From an uncultured Campylobacter sp. (GTDB lineage Bacteria; Campylobacterota; Campylobacteria; Campylobacterales; Campylobacteraceae), in NCBI RefSeq assembly GCF_937997465.1, contig NZ_CALKTQ010000062.1, positions 1 to 23,972 of the forward strand: a DNA stretch of 23,972 nucleotides, given 5' to 3'. Below, piece by piece: positions 7,758 to 16,103 of the stretch (position 1 is the stretch's first letter; the number at the start of each line of letters is the position of its first letter). Both the position numbers and the translations under genes were made by a program. The notes below the pieces were generated by a model. The model was not told where the DNA came from and ran no database searches. It saw only the letters and a list, made by a program, of their open reading frames with translations.

Positions 7758-8227
7758 TGATTGAGAATTTAGAATACGACGCGCTTCTTGAGAAATTTAA
7801 AAAAATTTTGAGAGATAATGGGCTAAAATACACGCAACAGCGAGAAGTTCTACTAAAGACGCTCTACAACAACGACGAGCACTTCACTCCGGAGAGACTT
7901 TATTTTTTCATTAAAGAGACCTATCCTGACTTAAATGTCGGCATTGCGACCGTTTATAGGACGCTAAATTTGCTCGAAGAGGCCGAGATGGTAACCTCTA
8001 TCAGCTTCGGTTCGCAAGGTAAAAAATTCGAGCTTGCAACCAAGCCTCACCACGATCATATGATATGCCGCAGATGCGGAACTATCATCGAATTTGAAGA
8101 CGCAACCATAGAAAAAAGACAGGCAAATATCGCAAAAGAACACGGGTTTAAGCTAACCGGACACATGATGCAGCTTTACGGAGTGTGCAAAGAGTGCAAT
8201 GCCAAAGAGGCAAAGGGCGGCAAGTGA
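7757..8227 (+). CDS. fur: Ferric uptake regulator Fur
   Basis: Iron-responsive DNA-binding repressor of 156 residues. An N-terminal winged helix (about 10-90, with the recognition-helix segment GIATVYRTLNLLEEA) is followed by a dimerisation and metal domain. Visible metal ligands are HHDH (98-101) and two CxxC pairs, C104/C107 and C144/C147, the latter pairs matching the structural zinc site of Campylobacter and Helicobacter Fur. It has no promoter of its own that I can see, so expression probably comes from upstream. In C. jejuni, fur was reported to be transcribed from promoters in front of the upstream genes. Overlaps lysS in a GTGA. Confidence 0.96.
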   Translation: MIENLEYDALLEKFKKILRDNGLKYTQQREVLLKTLYNNDEHFTPERLYFFIKETYPDLNVGIATVYRTLNLLEEAEMVTSISFGSQGKKFELATKPHHDHMICRRCGTIIEFEDATIEKRQANIAKEHGFKLTGHMMQLYGVCKECNAKEAKGGK

Positions 8228-9729
8228 TATTTGAAAATCAACTGGAGATCCAGAGGCTAGAGACCGCAAACGAGCTAAGAGATGCAGGCATAAATCCATA
8301 TCCGCATTTTTTGCGCCGCGATATGGATATAACTAAATTTAGGCTCAAATTTAAACATATAATAGACACCGAAGAAAAGAGCGCAGAAGGTCAGCTAGTA
8401 AGCCTCGCTGGACGCGTTAAGCTCATCAGGGATGCAGGCAAGGCGATATTTGCCAACATCGAGGATGAGGACGGCAATCTCCAAATTTACTTTAGCAACA
8501 AGACGCTTGATCCGGACTGGTTTAAGGTTGTAAAGAAAAATATCGAAGTAGGCGACATTATATACGTGCGCGGATATGCCTTCGTCACGCGAACAGGCGA
8601 ATTTTCGATGCACGTTAGCGAGCTAACTTTAGCATCAAAGGCTATTTCACCGCTTCCGGAGAAATTTCACGGACTAACGGATATAGAGACTAGATATCGC
8701 CAAAGATACCTAGATATGATAATGAATCCAGAGGTCAGAGCTGATTTTAAGCGCCGCTCGGTTATCGTTAGCACGATTCGCAGATTTTTCGAGGATAAGG
8801 GCTTTTTGGAGGTCGAGACTCCGATGATGCACCCGATCCCGGGCGGTGCTAACGCTAAGCCTTTCGTCACGTTTCACAATGCGCTTGGCGTGGAGAGATT
8901 TTTACGCATCGCGCCTGAGCTTTATCTAAAGCGGCTCATAGTGGGCGGTTTTGATGCCGTTTACGAGATGAATAGAAATTTTCGCAACGAGGGTATGGAC
9001 TTAACGCACAATCCAGAATTTACCAGCATTGAGTTCTACTGGGCGTGGCATACTTATCACGATTTGATGGGGCTAACCGAGGAGCTATTTAACGTGCTTC
9101 TTGATAAACTAGATATGCCTAAAATCATCGAATTTGACGGTATGCAGATCGATTTTAGCAAGCCGTTTAAACGCATAAGCTACAAAAAAGCGCTCGTAGA
9201 AATCGGCGGTCTAGACGAAGCGATCATCGGCGATAAGGATAAAATTTTAGCTAAGCTCAAGGCTGACGGCTTTGAGGCAAACGCAAAGCTTGATTTAGGG
9301 CATTTGCAAGCCGAGCTTTTTGATAACTATGTAGAAAGCAAGCTAACCGATCCGACGTTTATCATAGACTATCCGATTTCGATCAGCCCGCTTTCTCGCA
9401 GAAGTGATGCAGATCCTAATATCGCGGAGAGATTTGAGCTGTTTATCGCAGGGCGCGAGCTAGCAAATGGCTTTAACGAGTTAAACGATCCGATTGATCA
9501 ATACGGCCGCTTCGCTTCACAAATCGAAGCTAAAAATGCAGGAGACGATGAAGCTCACGAGATGGACGAGGACTATGTGAGGGCTCTTGGCTACGCGATG
9601 CCTCCGACTGCGGGGCAGGGCATCGGTATAGATAGGCTCGTGATGCTACTAACCAATAAAAAATCCATCCGCGACGTGGTACTTTTCCCGGCGATGAGAC
9701 CGCAAAAAAACGAAACCAAGGAGAATTAA
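8224..9729 (+). CDS. lysS: Lysyl-tRNA synthetase, class II, GTG start
   Basis: Charges tRNA(Lys). I place the start at the GTG at 8224-8226, overlapping the fur stop as GTGA. This gives 501 residues, the usual size; the frame extends 13 codons further up to an ATG, but that stretch lies wholly inside fur and lies outside the conserved start. An N-terminal OB-fold anticodon domain (about 50-150) precedes the class II core. Motif 1 is RYRQRYLDM, motif 2 is FRNEGMDLTHNPEFTSIE, and motif 3 is GIGIDRLVMLL near the C-terminus. TAATG joins it to glyA. The lysS-glyA pairing recurs in Helicobacter and Campylobacter. Confidence 0.96.
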   Translation: MIFENQLEIQRLETANELRDAGINPYPHFLRRDMDITKFRLKFKHIIDTEEKSAEGQLVSLAGRVKLIRDAGKAIFANIEDEDGNLQIYFSNKTLDPDWFKVVKKNIEVGDIIYVRGYAFVTRTGEFSMHVSELTLASKAISPLPEKFHGLTDIETRYRQRYLDMIMNPEVRADFKRRSVIVSTIRRFFEDKGFLEVETPMMHPIPGGANAKPFVTFHNALGVERFLRIAPELYLKRLIVGGFDAVYEMNRNFRNEGMDLTHNPEFTSIEFYWAWHTYHDLMGLTEELFNVLLDKLDMPKIIEFDGMQIDFSKPFKRISYKKALVEIGGLDEAIIGDKDKILAKLKADGFEANAKLDLGHLQAELFDNYVESKLTDPTFIIDYPISISPLSRRSDADPNIAERFELFIAGRELANGFNELNDPIDQYGRFASQIEAKNAGDDEAHEMDEDYVRALGYAMPPTAGQGIGIDRLVMLLTNKKSIRDVVLFPAMRPQKNETKEN

Positions 9730-10973
9730 TGAGTTTGCAAAGTTATGATAAAGAAATTTTTGATTTAGTAAATTTGGAATTAAAACGCCAATGCGACCAC
9801 CTCGAGATGATCGCGAGTGAAAATTTTACCTATCCTGAAGTAATGGAAGTAATGGGCTCGGTTCTAACCAATAAATACGCGGAAGGCTATCCAGGCAAAC
9901 GCTACTACGGCGGCTGCGAATACGTCGATCAGATTGAGCAGCTAGCGATAGATCGCTGCAAAGAGCTTTTTGGTTGCGAATTTGCAAACGTACAGCCAAA
10001 CTCAGGCTCGCAGGCAAACCAGGGTGTTTACGGCGCGCTTTTAAATCCGGGCGATAAAATTTTAGGCATGGATCTAAGCCATGGCGGACACCTAACTCAC
10101 GGCGCAAAAGTAAGCAGCTCTGGTAAAATTTATCAGAGCTTTTTCTACGGCGTGGAGCTTGACGGACGAATAAACTACGACAAAGTGATGGAAATCGCGC
10201 AAATCGTAAAACCTAAGATGATCGTGTGCGGCGCGAGCGCATATACTCGCGAGATCGAATTTAAGAAATTCCGCGAGATAGCTGACGCCGTCGGCGCTAT
10301 ACTCTTTGCCGATGTGGCGCACATCGCGGGCCTAGTCGTAGCTGGCGAGCATCAGAGTCCTTTTCCGCACTGCGACGTGGTGAGCTCAACTACGCACAAG
10401 ACCCTTCGCGGACCTCGCGGCGGTATCATTATGACAAACAACGAAGAGTACGCTAAAAGGATAAATTCGTCTATTTTCCCTGGCATTCAGGGCGGACCGC
10501 TCGTTCACGTTATCGCGGCAAAGGCGGTAGGTTTTAAACATAACCTTTCGCCTGAATGGAAAATTTACGCCAAGCAAGTCAAAGCAAACATCAAAAAGCT
10601 AGCCGAAATTTTAGTAAAACGTGGCTTTGACCTAGTTAGCGGCGGTACGGATAATCACCTGGTTTTAATGAGCTTTTTAAATCGCGAATTTAGCGGTAAA
10701 GATGCCGACATCGCTCTTGGAAACGCAGGCATAACGGTAAATAAAAATACGGTTCCAGGCGAAACTAGAAGCCCGTTTGTTACAAGCGGTATCCGCATCG
10801 GAAGTCCGGCGCTTACGGCTCGCGGCATGAAAGAAGCGGAATTTGAGATCATCGCAAACAAAATCGCCGACGTGCTAAGCGATATCAATAACGCAGCGCT
10901 TCAAGAAAAAGTAAAAGCCGAACTAAAAGAGCTTGCGGGCAAATTTATCATCTATGATAAGGCGACTTATTGA
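9729..10973 (+). CDS. glyA: Serine hydroxymethyltransferase
   Basis: PLP enzyme converting serine and tetrahydrofolate to glycine and methylene-tetrahydrofolate, the main one-carbon source. The 414-residue product has the family landmarks: ASENF near residue 30, the Gly/His-rich GGHLTHGAKVS segment, DVAHIAGLV, and the PLP-lysine motif VVSSTTHKTLRGPRGG (about 217-232). The ATG overlaps the lysS stop by one base. The TGA stop overlaps the next gene's ATG (TGATG), pointing to coupled translation. Confidence 0.97.
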   Translation: MSLQSYDKEIFDLVNLELKRQCDHLEMIASENFTYPEVMEVMGSVLTNKYAEGYPGKRYYGGCEYVDQIEQLAIDRCKELFGCEFANVQPNSGSQANQGVYGALLNPGDKILGMDLSHGGHLTHGAKVSSSGKIYQSFFYGVELDGRINYDKVMEIAQIVKPKMIVCGASAYTREIEFKKFREIADAVGAILFADVAHIAGLVVAGEHQSPFPHCDVVSSTTHKTLRGPRGGIIMTNNEEYAKRINSSIFPGIQGGPLVHVIAAKAVGFKHNLSPEWKIYAKQVKANIKKLAEILVKRGFDLVSGGTDNHLVLMSFLNREFSGKDADIALGNAGITVNKNTVPGETRSPFVTSGIRIGSPALTARGMKEAEFEIIANKIADVLSDINNAALQEKVKAELKELAGKFIIYDKATY

Positions 10974-11515
10974 TGCAGAGCATAGACACCGCGCTAATCA
11001 AAATGAACACGAGCCACTACTGGATCAAACGCGATAATATCGTAAGTAAGATTGAGTACAAGGGACGGACGTTTTTCAACAAATTTGAGCTCATAAATGA
11101 GCCTCTAAGCTATCAGGTGATAAAAGATCACGACGAGGGCAAGATCACTGTCGCGCACTCGCTGATACTGCCTGGCGACAAGGTAGAAAATATCGTCTTT
11201 GACTACAACGGCAGGATGCCTGAGCGCTTTTGGCACCGTGCTCAGCTTTTGCTCCGCGAGGAGGGATTTATAAATTTTACCGCCTACGAGAGCAAGACAC
11301 CGGGACACTTGCACCTTTATATACACAAAGGGCACACGACGCTAAATGAGGGCTATCAGATAGCGAATAAACTATCTATGTTGCTTAGTTCGCGTTTGGT
11401 TAAAGAGTGGAGAGTGTTTCCGACGATGGAGTTACCGAAAGAATTTAATATCTTGACGTTGCCGTACAAAGTTTATCAAAAAGAGCGCGGCGCAAGCTGG
11501 TCAAAACATATGTAA
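10973..11515 (+). CDS. DUF1882 family protein
   Basis: A 180-residue cytoplasmic protein of the DUF1882 family, found in Campylobacter and Helicobacter (Cj0403 and HP0184 as I recall, also next to glyA). I choose the ATG at 10973, overlapping the glyA stop as TGATG; a TTG one codon earlier is the alternative. No function is established. What can be seen is a strand ending in VFDYNG (75-80), a helix with WHRAQLLLREEG (87-98), and a segment YESKTPGHLHLYIHKG (105-120). This order resembles archaeo-eukaryotic primase cores, which is discussed as a finding. It has no signal peptide or membrane helix. Confidence 0.85.
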   Translation: MQSIDTALIKMNTSHYWIKRDNIVSKIEYKGRTFFNKFELINEPLSYQVIKDHDEGKITVAHSLILPGDKVENIVFDYNGRMPERFWHRAQLLLREEGFINFTAYESKTPGHLHLYIHKGHTTLNEGYQIANKLSMLLSSRLVKEWRVFPTMELPKEFNILTLPYKVYQKERGASWSKHM

Positions 11516-11524
11516 GGAGTGAAA

Positions 11525-12454
11525 ATGGAATATAACGAGCTAAGAGACATCATGCTTGATAATAACGAGGATAAAAAGAGCAAAAGCGTTAAGAGGATAC
11601 TCATCCTCGTCGCAGTTTTTGTCATCATCTTTTTAGCTGTTCTCATCGTGATGAAATTTTTAAATTCCTCCGAAACTAACGATCAGATTGCACAAACTGA
11701 TTCTAGGCTGGTTTTGCCGCCTGAGCCAGATAATACGCGAAGTATCCCTCAGCAAGTGAGCGTGCCTGCTACGCCGCCTAACGAGCCTGCGCCGCAAGTA
11801 GCACAAGCTAACGTCTCGCCAGTCGCTCCACCGCCTCCTCCGTCCGAGCCTCAGGCGCAGCAGCCAAATCCCGCCTTTGAGCAGGTGCCTATCGTGCCTG
11901 AAAACAAAGGCCAAGATAGCTTTGAGGATATGGTAAAAGCGCTTAAGGAAAAAGAGGATAAAAGGCAGCAAGATGCAGGCGCGACAGCTCCTACGCCGAC
12001 CGAGTCTTCTACTATACAAGGTGCTTTAAAGCAAAATGACGCTCCAAGCGCTCAGCCAGGCGAACCAAAAGCCGAGCCTAAGCAACACGTAAACGTAGTA
12101 AAACAAAAAGAGCCTAAACAAGAAAAACCTGTAAAACAGCCTAAAAACGATGCAGCTAAAGAAAAACAAGCAAAACAAAAGCCGGCTAAACAAGCTCCTG
12201 CAGCTAGCGGCGGCGATGCTCACAGCGGTAGTTACGTGCAAGTTTTCGCCGTTAAACACTTTAATGAAAAAGCGCCTGAGCTTGGCAAACTAAAAGCCGC
12301 AGGATACGCCTATAAGCTATACAGGACGAATGTAAACGGCAATGAAATCATCAAGGTTCTAGTCGGCCCTTATAGCGGCGAGCAGTTAAAAAGCGAGCTT
12401 GCTAAAATCAAGCAAAGTGCCGCTCCAAACGCCTTTATCGTAAATATAAAATGA
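11525..12454 (+). CDS. Membrane-anchored SPOR domain protein
   Basis: From the ATG at 11525 (AAGGAG five bases upstream; the GTG at 11519 overlaps that site and is less likely) the product has 309 residues. It has a short charged cytoplasmic N-terminus, one membrane helix (24-46), a long Pro/Gln/Lys-rich linker with PPPPPSEP and KQ-rich repeats, and a C-terminal SPOR domain (about 235-309, from SYVQVFAVKHF to AFIVNIK). SPOR domains bind peptidoglycan stripped of stem peptides at division sites, so a role in septal cell wall or envelope organisation is likely. The linker would span the periplasm. Its stop overlaps aroE in ATGA. Confidence 0.88.
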   Translation: MEYNELRDIMLDNNEDKKSKSVKRILILVAVFVIIFLAVLIVMKFLNSSETNDQIAQTDSRLVLPPEPDNTRSIPQQVSVPATPPNEPAPQVAQANVSPVAPPPPPSEPQAQQPNPAFEQVPIVPENKGQDSFEDMVKALKEKEDKRQQDAGATAPTPTESSTIQGALKQNDAPSAQPGEPKAEPKQHVNVVKQKEPKQEKPVKQPKNDAAKEKQAKQKPAKQAPAASGGDAHSGSYVQVFAVKHFNEKAPELGKLKAAGYAYKLYRTNVNGNEIIKVLVGPYSGEQLKSELAKIKQSAAPNAFIVNIK

Positions 12455-13266
12455 TGGTTTTTGCCGTTTTTGGCAACCCTATATCCCACTCCGTTTCGCC
12501 GAGACTACACAACCTAGCTCTCGGCGAGCTTGGTCTATCTCGCGAAGCCCTCTATACTCGATACGAGTTAGCGGACGGCTCGCAACTCATCTCTAGATTT
12601 AAAGAACTAAAACTAAGCGGCGCAAACGTCACAGTACCTCACAAAGAAGCCGCGCTCGCGCAGTGCGACGCTCCAGACGAAACGGCTGCTAAAATCGGCT
12701 CCGTAAATACTCTCGTAGCTCGCGGCGATAAAATTTACGGTTACAATACCGACGCGCCCGGATTTTTACGAACGATAGAGAGTTTTGGACATATAAATTC
12801 AGCTCTCATTTTGGGTGCTGGCGGAACGGCTAGAGCGGTCGCATATGCGCTAAAAAGCCGCGGCGTGCGAGTTTGCGTGCTAAATAGAAGCGAGGAGAGG
12901 CTGGCAAATTTTGCTGAATTTGAAAAATTTAGCTGGGCGAATTTTGGCAAATTTAATGGCAGCAAATTTGATCTCGTCATAAATACGACCTCGGCAGGGT
13001 TAAAAGATGAAAATTTGCCTGCACCGATCGAGATTTTGCGTCCGATTTTTGATGAAAGCAAATTTGCCTTTGACGTTATTTACGGCAAGAAAACGCCTTT
13101 TTTAAATTTAGCCGCCGCTAGCGGGCTCGCGCATAAAGACGGCTCAGAGATGCTACTTTTTCAGGCGGTTTTAGCGTTAAATTTATTTTTTGAGGGCTCG
13201 CTTGACGAGGCCAAAATTGAAGCCTCGATGCGAAAAGCCCTCTATTTATCGGCTTCTTCTAGATAA
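12451..13266 (+). CDS. aroE: Shikimate dehydrogenase
   Basis: NADPH-dependent reduction of 3-dehydroshikimate to shikimate in aromatic amino acid synthesis. Substrate motifs are GNPISHSVSPRLHN (8-21), GANVTVPHKEAA with the catalytic Lys near residue 64, and NTDAPGF near 100. The Rossmann loop GAGGTARAVA follows, and LNRSEERL supplies the NADP-binding Arg. Length is 271 residues. The first of two adjacent ATGs overlaps the SPOR gene stop. Its last 25 bases overlap the convergent pyk gene on the other strand. Last gene of the long plus-strand operon. Confidence 0.95.
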   Translation: MMVFAVFGNPISHSVSPRLHNLALGELGLSREALYTRYELADGSQLISRFKELKLSGANVTVPHKEAALAQCDAPDETAAKIGSVNTLVARGDKIYGYNTDAPGFLRTIESFGHINSALILGAGGTARAVAYALKSRGVRVCVLNRSEERLANFAEFEKFSWANFGKFNGSKFDLVINTTSAGLKDENLPAPIEILRPIFDESKFAFDVIYGKKTPFLNLAAASGLAHKDGSEMLLFQAVLALNLFFEGSLDEAKIEASMRKALYLSASSR

Positions 13267-14696
13267 TAATCTATCTGAGCTTTTCTTAAAATTCTAATCA
13301 AATCAGAGCTGCCCGCTACTCCCGTCGGATAGCCAGCGGTCATGATGTAGCTTTTGTCGTCTTTTATATAGCCTTTTTCGACTGCGGCTTTGATCGATTT
13401 AGCCATCAGTGTATGCAGTCTTTCTTCTTTTTCTATTACAAACGCAGCCGTTATGCCCCAGCAAAGAGTCAGCCTATACGCGGCCTGCTCGTTGTGCGTT
13501 ATGGCGATGATATCTATATCGGTGCGGTATCTGGCTAGTTTTGCCGCCGAGCCACCAGATGAGGTTAGCGCGATTATGCCGTCTACTTTTAGCGCGGAGG
13601 CGAGCCTGGCAGTACTAGATGCGATCATATCGGTATCGTCGTAGCGGTCAAAATCAAATTTGTTAAAAGGATAAATTTGCTGTGTTTGGATTATAGTGTT
13701 GCTCATCGCTTCTACGACGGCGACGGGGTTTATGCCGACCGCGCTTTCTTCGCTTAGCATGACCACGTCGGTGCCGTCTAGTACGGCGTTTGCCACGTCG
13801 CTGATCTCGGCTCTAGTTGCCGTTTCGTGCTCGGCCATACTTAGCATCATCTGCGTGGCGGTAATGACCGGCTTAACTGCTTCGTTTGCTTTTTTAATGA
13901 TGAGCTTTTGTATCGTCGGCACCTTATAGTACGGCACCTCGATACCTAGATCTCCGCGAGCAACCATCACGCCGTCGCTGACCTCGATAATCTCGTCGAT
14001 ATTTTCTACTGCGTCAAATTTTTCTATTTTGGCGTAAATTTGAGCTTTGGAGCCAAAGCCCTTTAGGATTTCTCTAGCTTTTCTTATGTCGTTTGCGTTT
14101 TGTACGAAAGAGATCGCGATGAAATGCACGCCGTTTTTGGCGCCAAATTCCAAATCTTTTAAATCTTTAGGCGTGATAACTTCGATATTAAGCTTGGTAT
14201 TTGGGAAATTTACGCCTTTGTTCGATCGGAGTATCCCGTCGTTTTCTACTACGGCTTCTACTTTTTGGGTGCTTGCTTGCGTGATTTTGGCGCGAATTTG
14301 TCCGTCGCATAGGTATATGTACTCGCCCGTTTTTAGAGCGGCTAAAATTTGAGGCTGATTTATGCAAAGCTTATAGTGATTTTCGTCTATTTGCTCGCCG
14401 ATTATTTCATCTTTTACGAAGATTAGCGTATCGCCGATTTTTAGTTTAAATTCACTTCTGTCTAGCTTGCCGACTCTTATTTTAGGGCCGCAGATATCCT
14501 GAAATATGCCTATTTTTTGCCCGAGTTTCGCCTCTACTTGCCTGATTTTATTGATATTTGATTTATGGTATTCGTGCGTGCCGTGGCTGAAATTTAGCCT
14601 AAAAGCATTGACTCCGGCTAAAACTAATTGCTCCATAACCTCTATGGATTCGCTGGCTGGTCCGACCGTGGCTAGGATTTTGGTTTTTTTGTTCAT
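13242..14696 (-). CDS. pyk: Pyruvate kinase
   Basis: Makes pyruvate and ATP from phosphoenolpyruvate. The 484-residue protein starts KTKILATVGPAS with RLNFSHG (about 34-40). It has the catalytic lysine segment YAKIEKFDAVENIDEI, MVARGDLGIEVP, TATQMMLSM and a C-terminal allosteric domain with SSGGSAAKLARYR. Most Campylobacter lack phosphofructokinase, so the enzyme probably serves a lower, partial glycolysis fed by amino and organic acids; that is general knowledge, not visible here. Its ATG follows AAGGGG, and its promoter is nearby at 14716-14724. It converges on aroE with a 25-base 3' overlap and no visible terminator between. Confidence 0.96.
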   Translation of the reverse strand: MNKKTKILATVGPASESIEVMEQLVLAGVNAFRLNFSHGTHEYHKSNINKIRQVEAKLGQKIGIFQDICGPKIRVGKLDRSEFKLKIGDTLIFVKDEIIGEQIDENHYKLCINQPQILAALKTGEYIYLCDGQIRAKITQASTQKVEAVVENDGILRSNKGVNFPNTKLNIEVITPKDLKDLEFGAKNGVHFIAISFVQNANDIRKAREILKGFGSKAQIYAKIEKFDAVENIDEIIEVSDGVMVARGDLGIEVPYYKVPTIQKLIIKKANEAVKPVITATQMMLSMAEHETATRAEISDVANAVLDGTDVVMLSEESAVGINPVAVVEAMSNTIIQTQQIYPFNKFDFDRYDDTDMIASSTARLASALKVDGIIALTSSGGSAAKLARYRTDIDIIAITHNEQAAYRLTLCWGITAAFVIEKEERLHTLMAKSIKAAVEKGYIKDDKSYIMTAGYPTGVAGSSDLIRILRKAQIDYYLEEADK

Positions 14697-14715
14697 GGAT
14701 ACCCCTTTTTGCGCA

Positions 14716-14724
14716 ATTTTACCA
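14716..14724 (-). promoter_or_regulatory. Extended -10 promoter for pyk
   Basis: Minus strand TGGTAAAAT, a TG plus TAAAAT box about 20 bases before the pyk ATG, which implies a leader of roughly ten bases. Confidence 0.5.
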
Positions 14725-14743
14725 AATTTTTAAAAAAAATAAG

Positions 14744-14749
14744 TATAAT
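14744..14749 (+). promoter_or_regulatory. -10 promoter of the TRAP solute-binding protein gene
   Basis: Consensus TATAAT preceded by an A/T-rich run typical of Campylobacter. AAGGAG at 14765-14770 and ATG at 14776 follow, so the leader is about 20 bases. Confidence 0.7.
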
Positions 14750-14775
14750 CGGCCAATTTATTTTAAGGAGCAAAA

Positions 14776-15831
14776 ATGAAAAAGTTTTTAGCGGTTTTGG
14801 CTGCTTTCGGTTTAGCGCTAAGCGCGAACGCAGCGGACAAAACCTATAAGCTAAAGCTAGCTAGCACCTGGGAGAGCACGACTCCGGTTTTGGGCGACGC
14901 GGCGAAAGAATTTAAGCGCGTGGTCGAGACGCTAAGCGATGGCAGGCTAGAGGTGAGGATAGACTATCCGTCTAAGCACAAGGCGCCGTTTGGTATACTA
15001 GACTTCGTTAAGGGCGGTCAGTATGATATCGGCTATACTGCGTCTTATTACTATAAGGGCAAGGACGCAAACACTATGTTTTTTACCGCCGTGCCTTTTG
15101 GTATGACTGCTAGCGAGCTACGCGCATGGTATGAGTTTGGCGGCGGCAAACAACTAGAGGAAAAAGTTTACGATAAATACAACATCAAAGTCTTTAACGC
15201 CGGCGACACAGGCACGCAAATGGGCGGTTGGTTTAAAAAAGAGATCAAAAGCGTAGATGATCTAAAAGGCCTAAAAATCAGGATCCCTGGCTTTGGCGGC
15301 GAGGTGATGGCGCGAGTGGGAGCGACTATAAACACGATCCCGACCGGCGAGCTATATATGGCGCTAGAGATGGGCACTATCGACTCGGTCGAGTGGGTAA
15401 GCCCTGCGTTTGATATGGGTCTTGGTTTTCACAAGATCGCCAAATACTACTACACAGGTTGGCAAGAGCCGAGCGGCCAAACTCAGTTTTTCGTAAACAA
15501 AAAGACCTACGAGAAGCTACCTGCCGATCTTCAGGCTGTGATCGAGGCTGCGGCTAATCAAGTAGCCAGCATGCTAAATACGCGCTCGTTCTTTGATAAC
15601 GCAGAATACTGGGCGAAGATGAAAGCGGAGTATCCTGATATCGAGGTTCGCTCGTTCCCGCAGGACGTCATGGACGCGCTTAGAAAAGCAAGCGACGAAA
15701 TCCTAGACGAAGAGGCGGCGAAAGATCCGCTATTTAAGGAGATTTTGGACTCTCAAAGAGCGTTTTTAGCTAAAGCTCGCGAGTGGACGAAGATTTCCGA
15801 GTTCTCGTATATCCAAAAAACTACGAAGTAA
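14776..15831 (+). CDS. dctP: TRAP transporter solute-binding protein (DctP family)
   Basis: Periplasmic binding protein of a TRAP uptake system, probably for an organic or keto acid. Signal peptide 1-19, with predicted cleavage after ANA. The mature domain shows the family pattern: YKLKLASTWESTTPV, an internal DLKGLKIRIPGFGGEV hinge segment with the carboxylate-binding Arg, and GELYMALEMGTIDSVEWV. The later GWQEPSGQTQFFVNK segment recalls TakP-type keto-acid binders. Length of 351 is usual. The membrane partners (DctQ and DctM) are not adjacent: the gene stands alone between its own promoter and a strong terminator. The ligand cannot be named from sequence alone. Confidence 0.92.
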   Translation: MKKFLAVLAAFGLALSANAADKTYKLKLASTWESTTPVLGDAAKEFKRVVETLSDGRLEVRIDYPSKHKAPFGILDFVKGGQYDIGYTASYYYKGKDANTMFFTAVPFGMTASELRAWYEFGGGKQLEEKVYDKYNIKVFNAGDTGTQMGGWFKKEIKSVDDLKGLKIRIPGFGGEVMARVGATINTIPTGELYMALEMGTIDSVEWVSPAFDMGLGFHKIAKYYYTGWQEPSGQTQFFVNKKTYEKLPADLQAVIEAAANQVASMLNTRSFFDNAEYWAKMKAEYPDIEVRSFPQDVMDALRKASDEILDEEAAKDPLFKEILDSQRAFLAKAREWTKISEFSYIQKTTK

Positions 15832-15857
15832 CTTCTCTCGCTCGTTTCGGGCGGCTT

Positions 15858-15910
15858 AAATTTACGGCCTTCGGGTCGTAAATTTCTCTTTTAAATTTTC
15901 TTTTTATTCT
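15858..15910 (+). terminator. Rho-independent terminator with a UUCG loop
   Basis: A 12-base-pair stem: AAATTTACG at 15858-15866 pairs with CGTAAATTT at 15877-15885, with GCC/GGT inside. It is capped by a C(TTCG)G tetraloop at 15870-15873. T-rich sequence follows. It lies 26 bases after the DctP stop. Confidence 0.85.
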
Positions 15911-16103
15911 TTGTCGTGCTTGTAAAATTTGATTTTGAGGCTATGTGCTAAATTTTATCAATTTTGGCGGTGGGCTAAATTTGAGGCGGTTTATTCGTAT
16001 GAAATGCGATGGAATTTTGTTCGCCCAATCTTAATTTTAGACCTGAGCTAATTTAAAAAGGTAGCGTTAAATTGATAAAAAATTTTGCGCACCCGACTTA
16101 AAT

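Noticed and set aside
8185..8223. Longer LysS start at the upstream ATG
   Set aside because: The extra 13 residues lie inside fur and are out of place for the family; the GTGA overlap gives the usual 501 residues.
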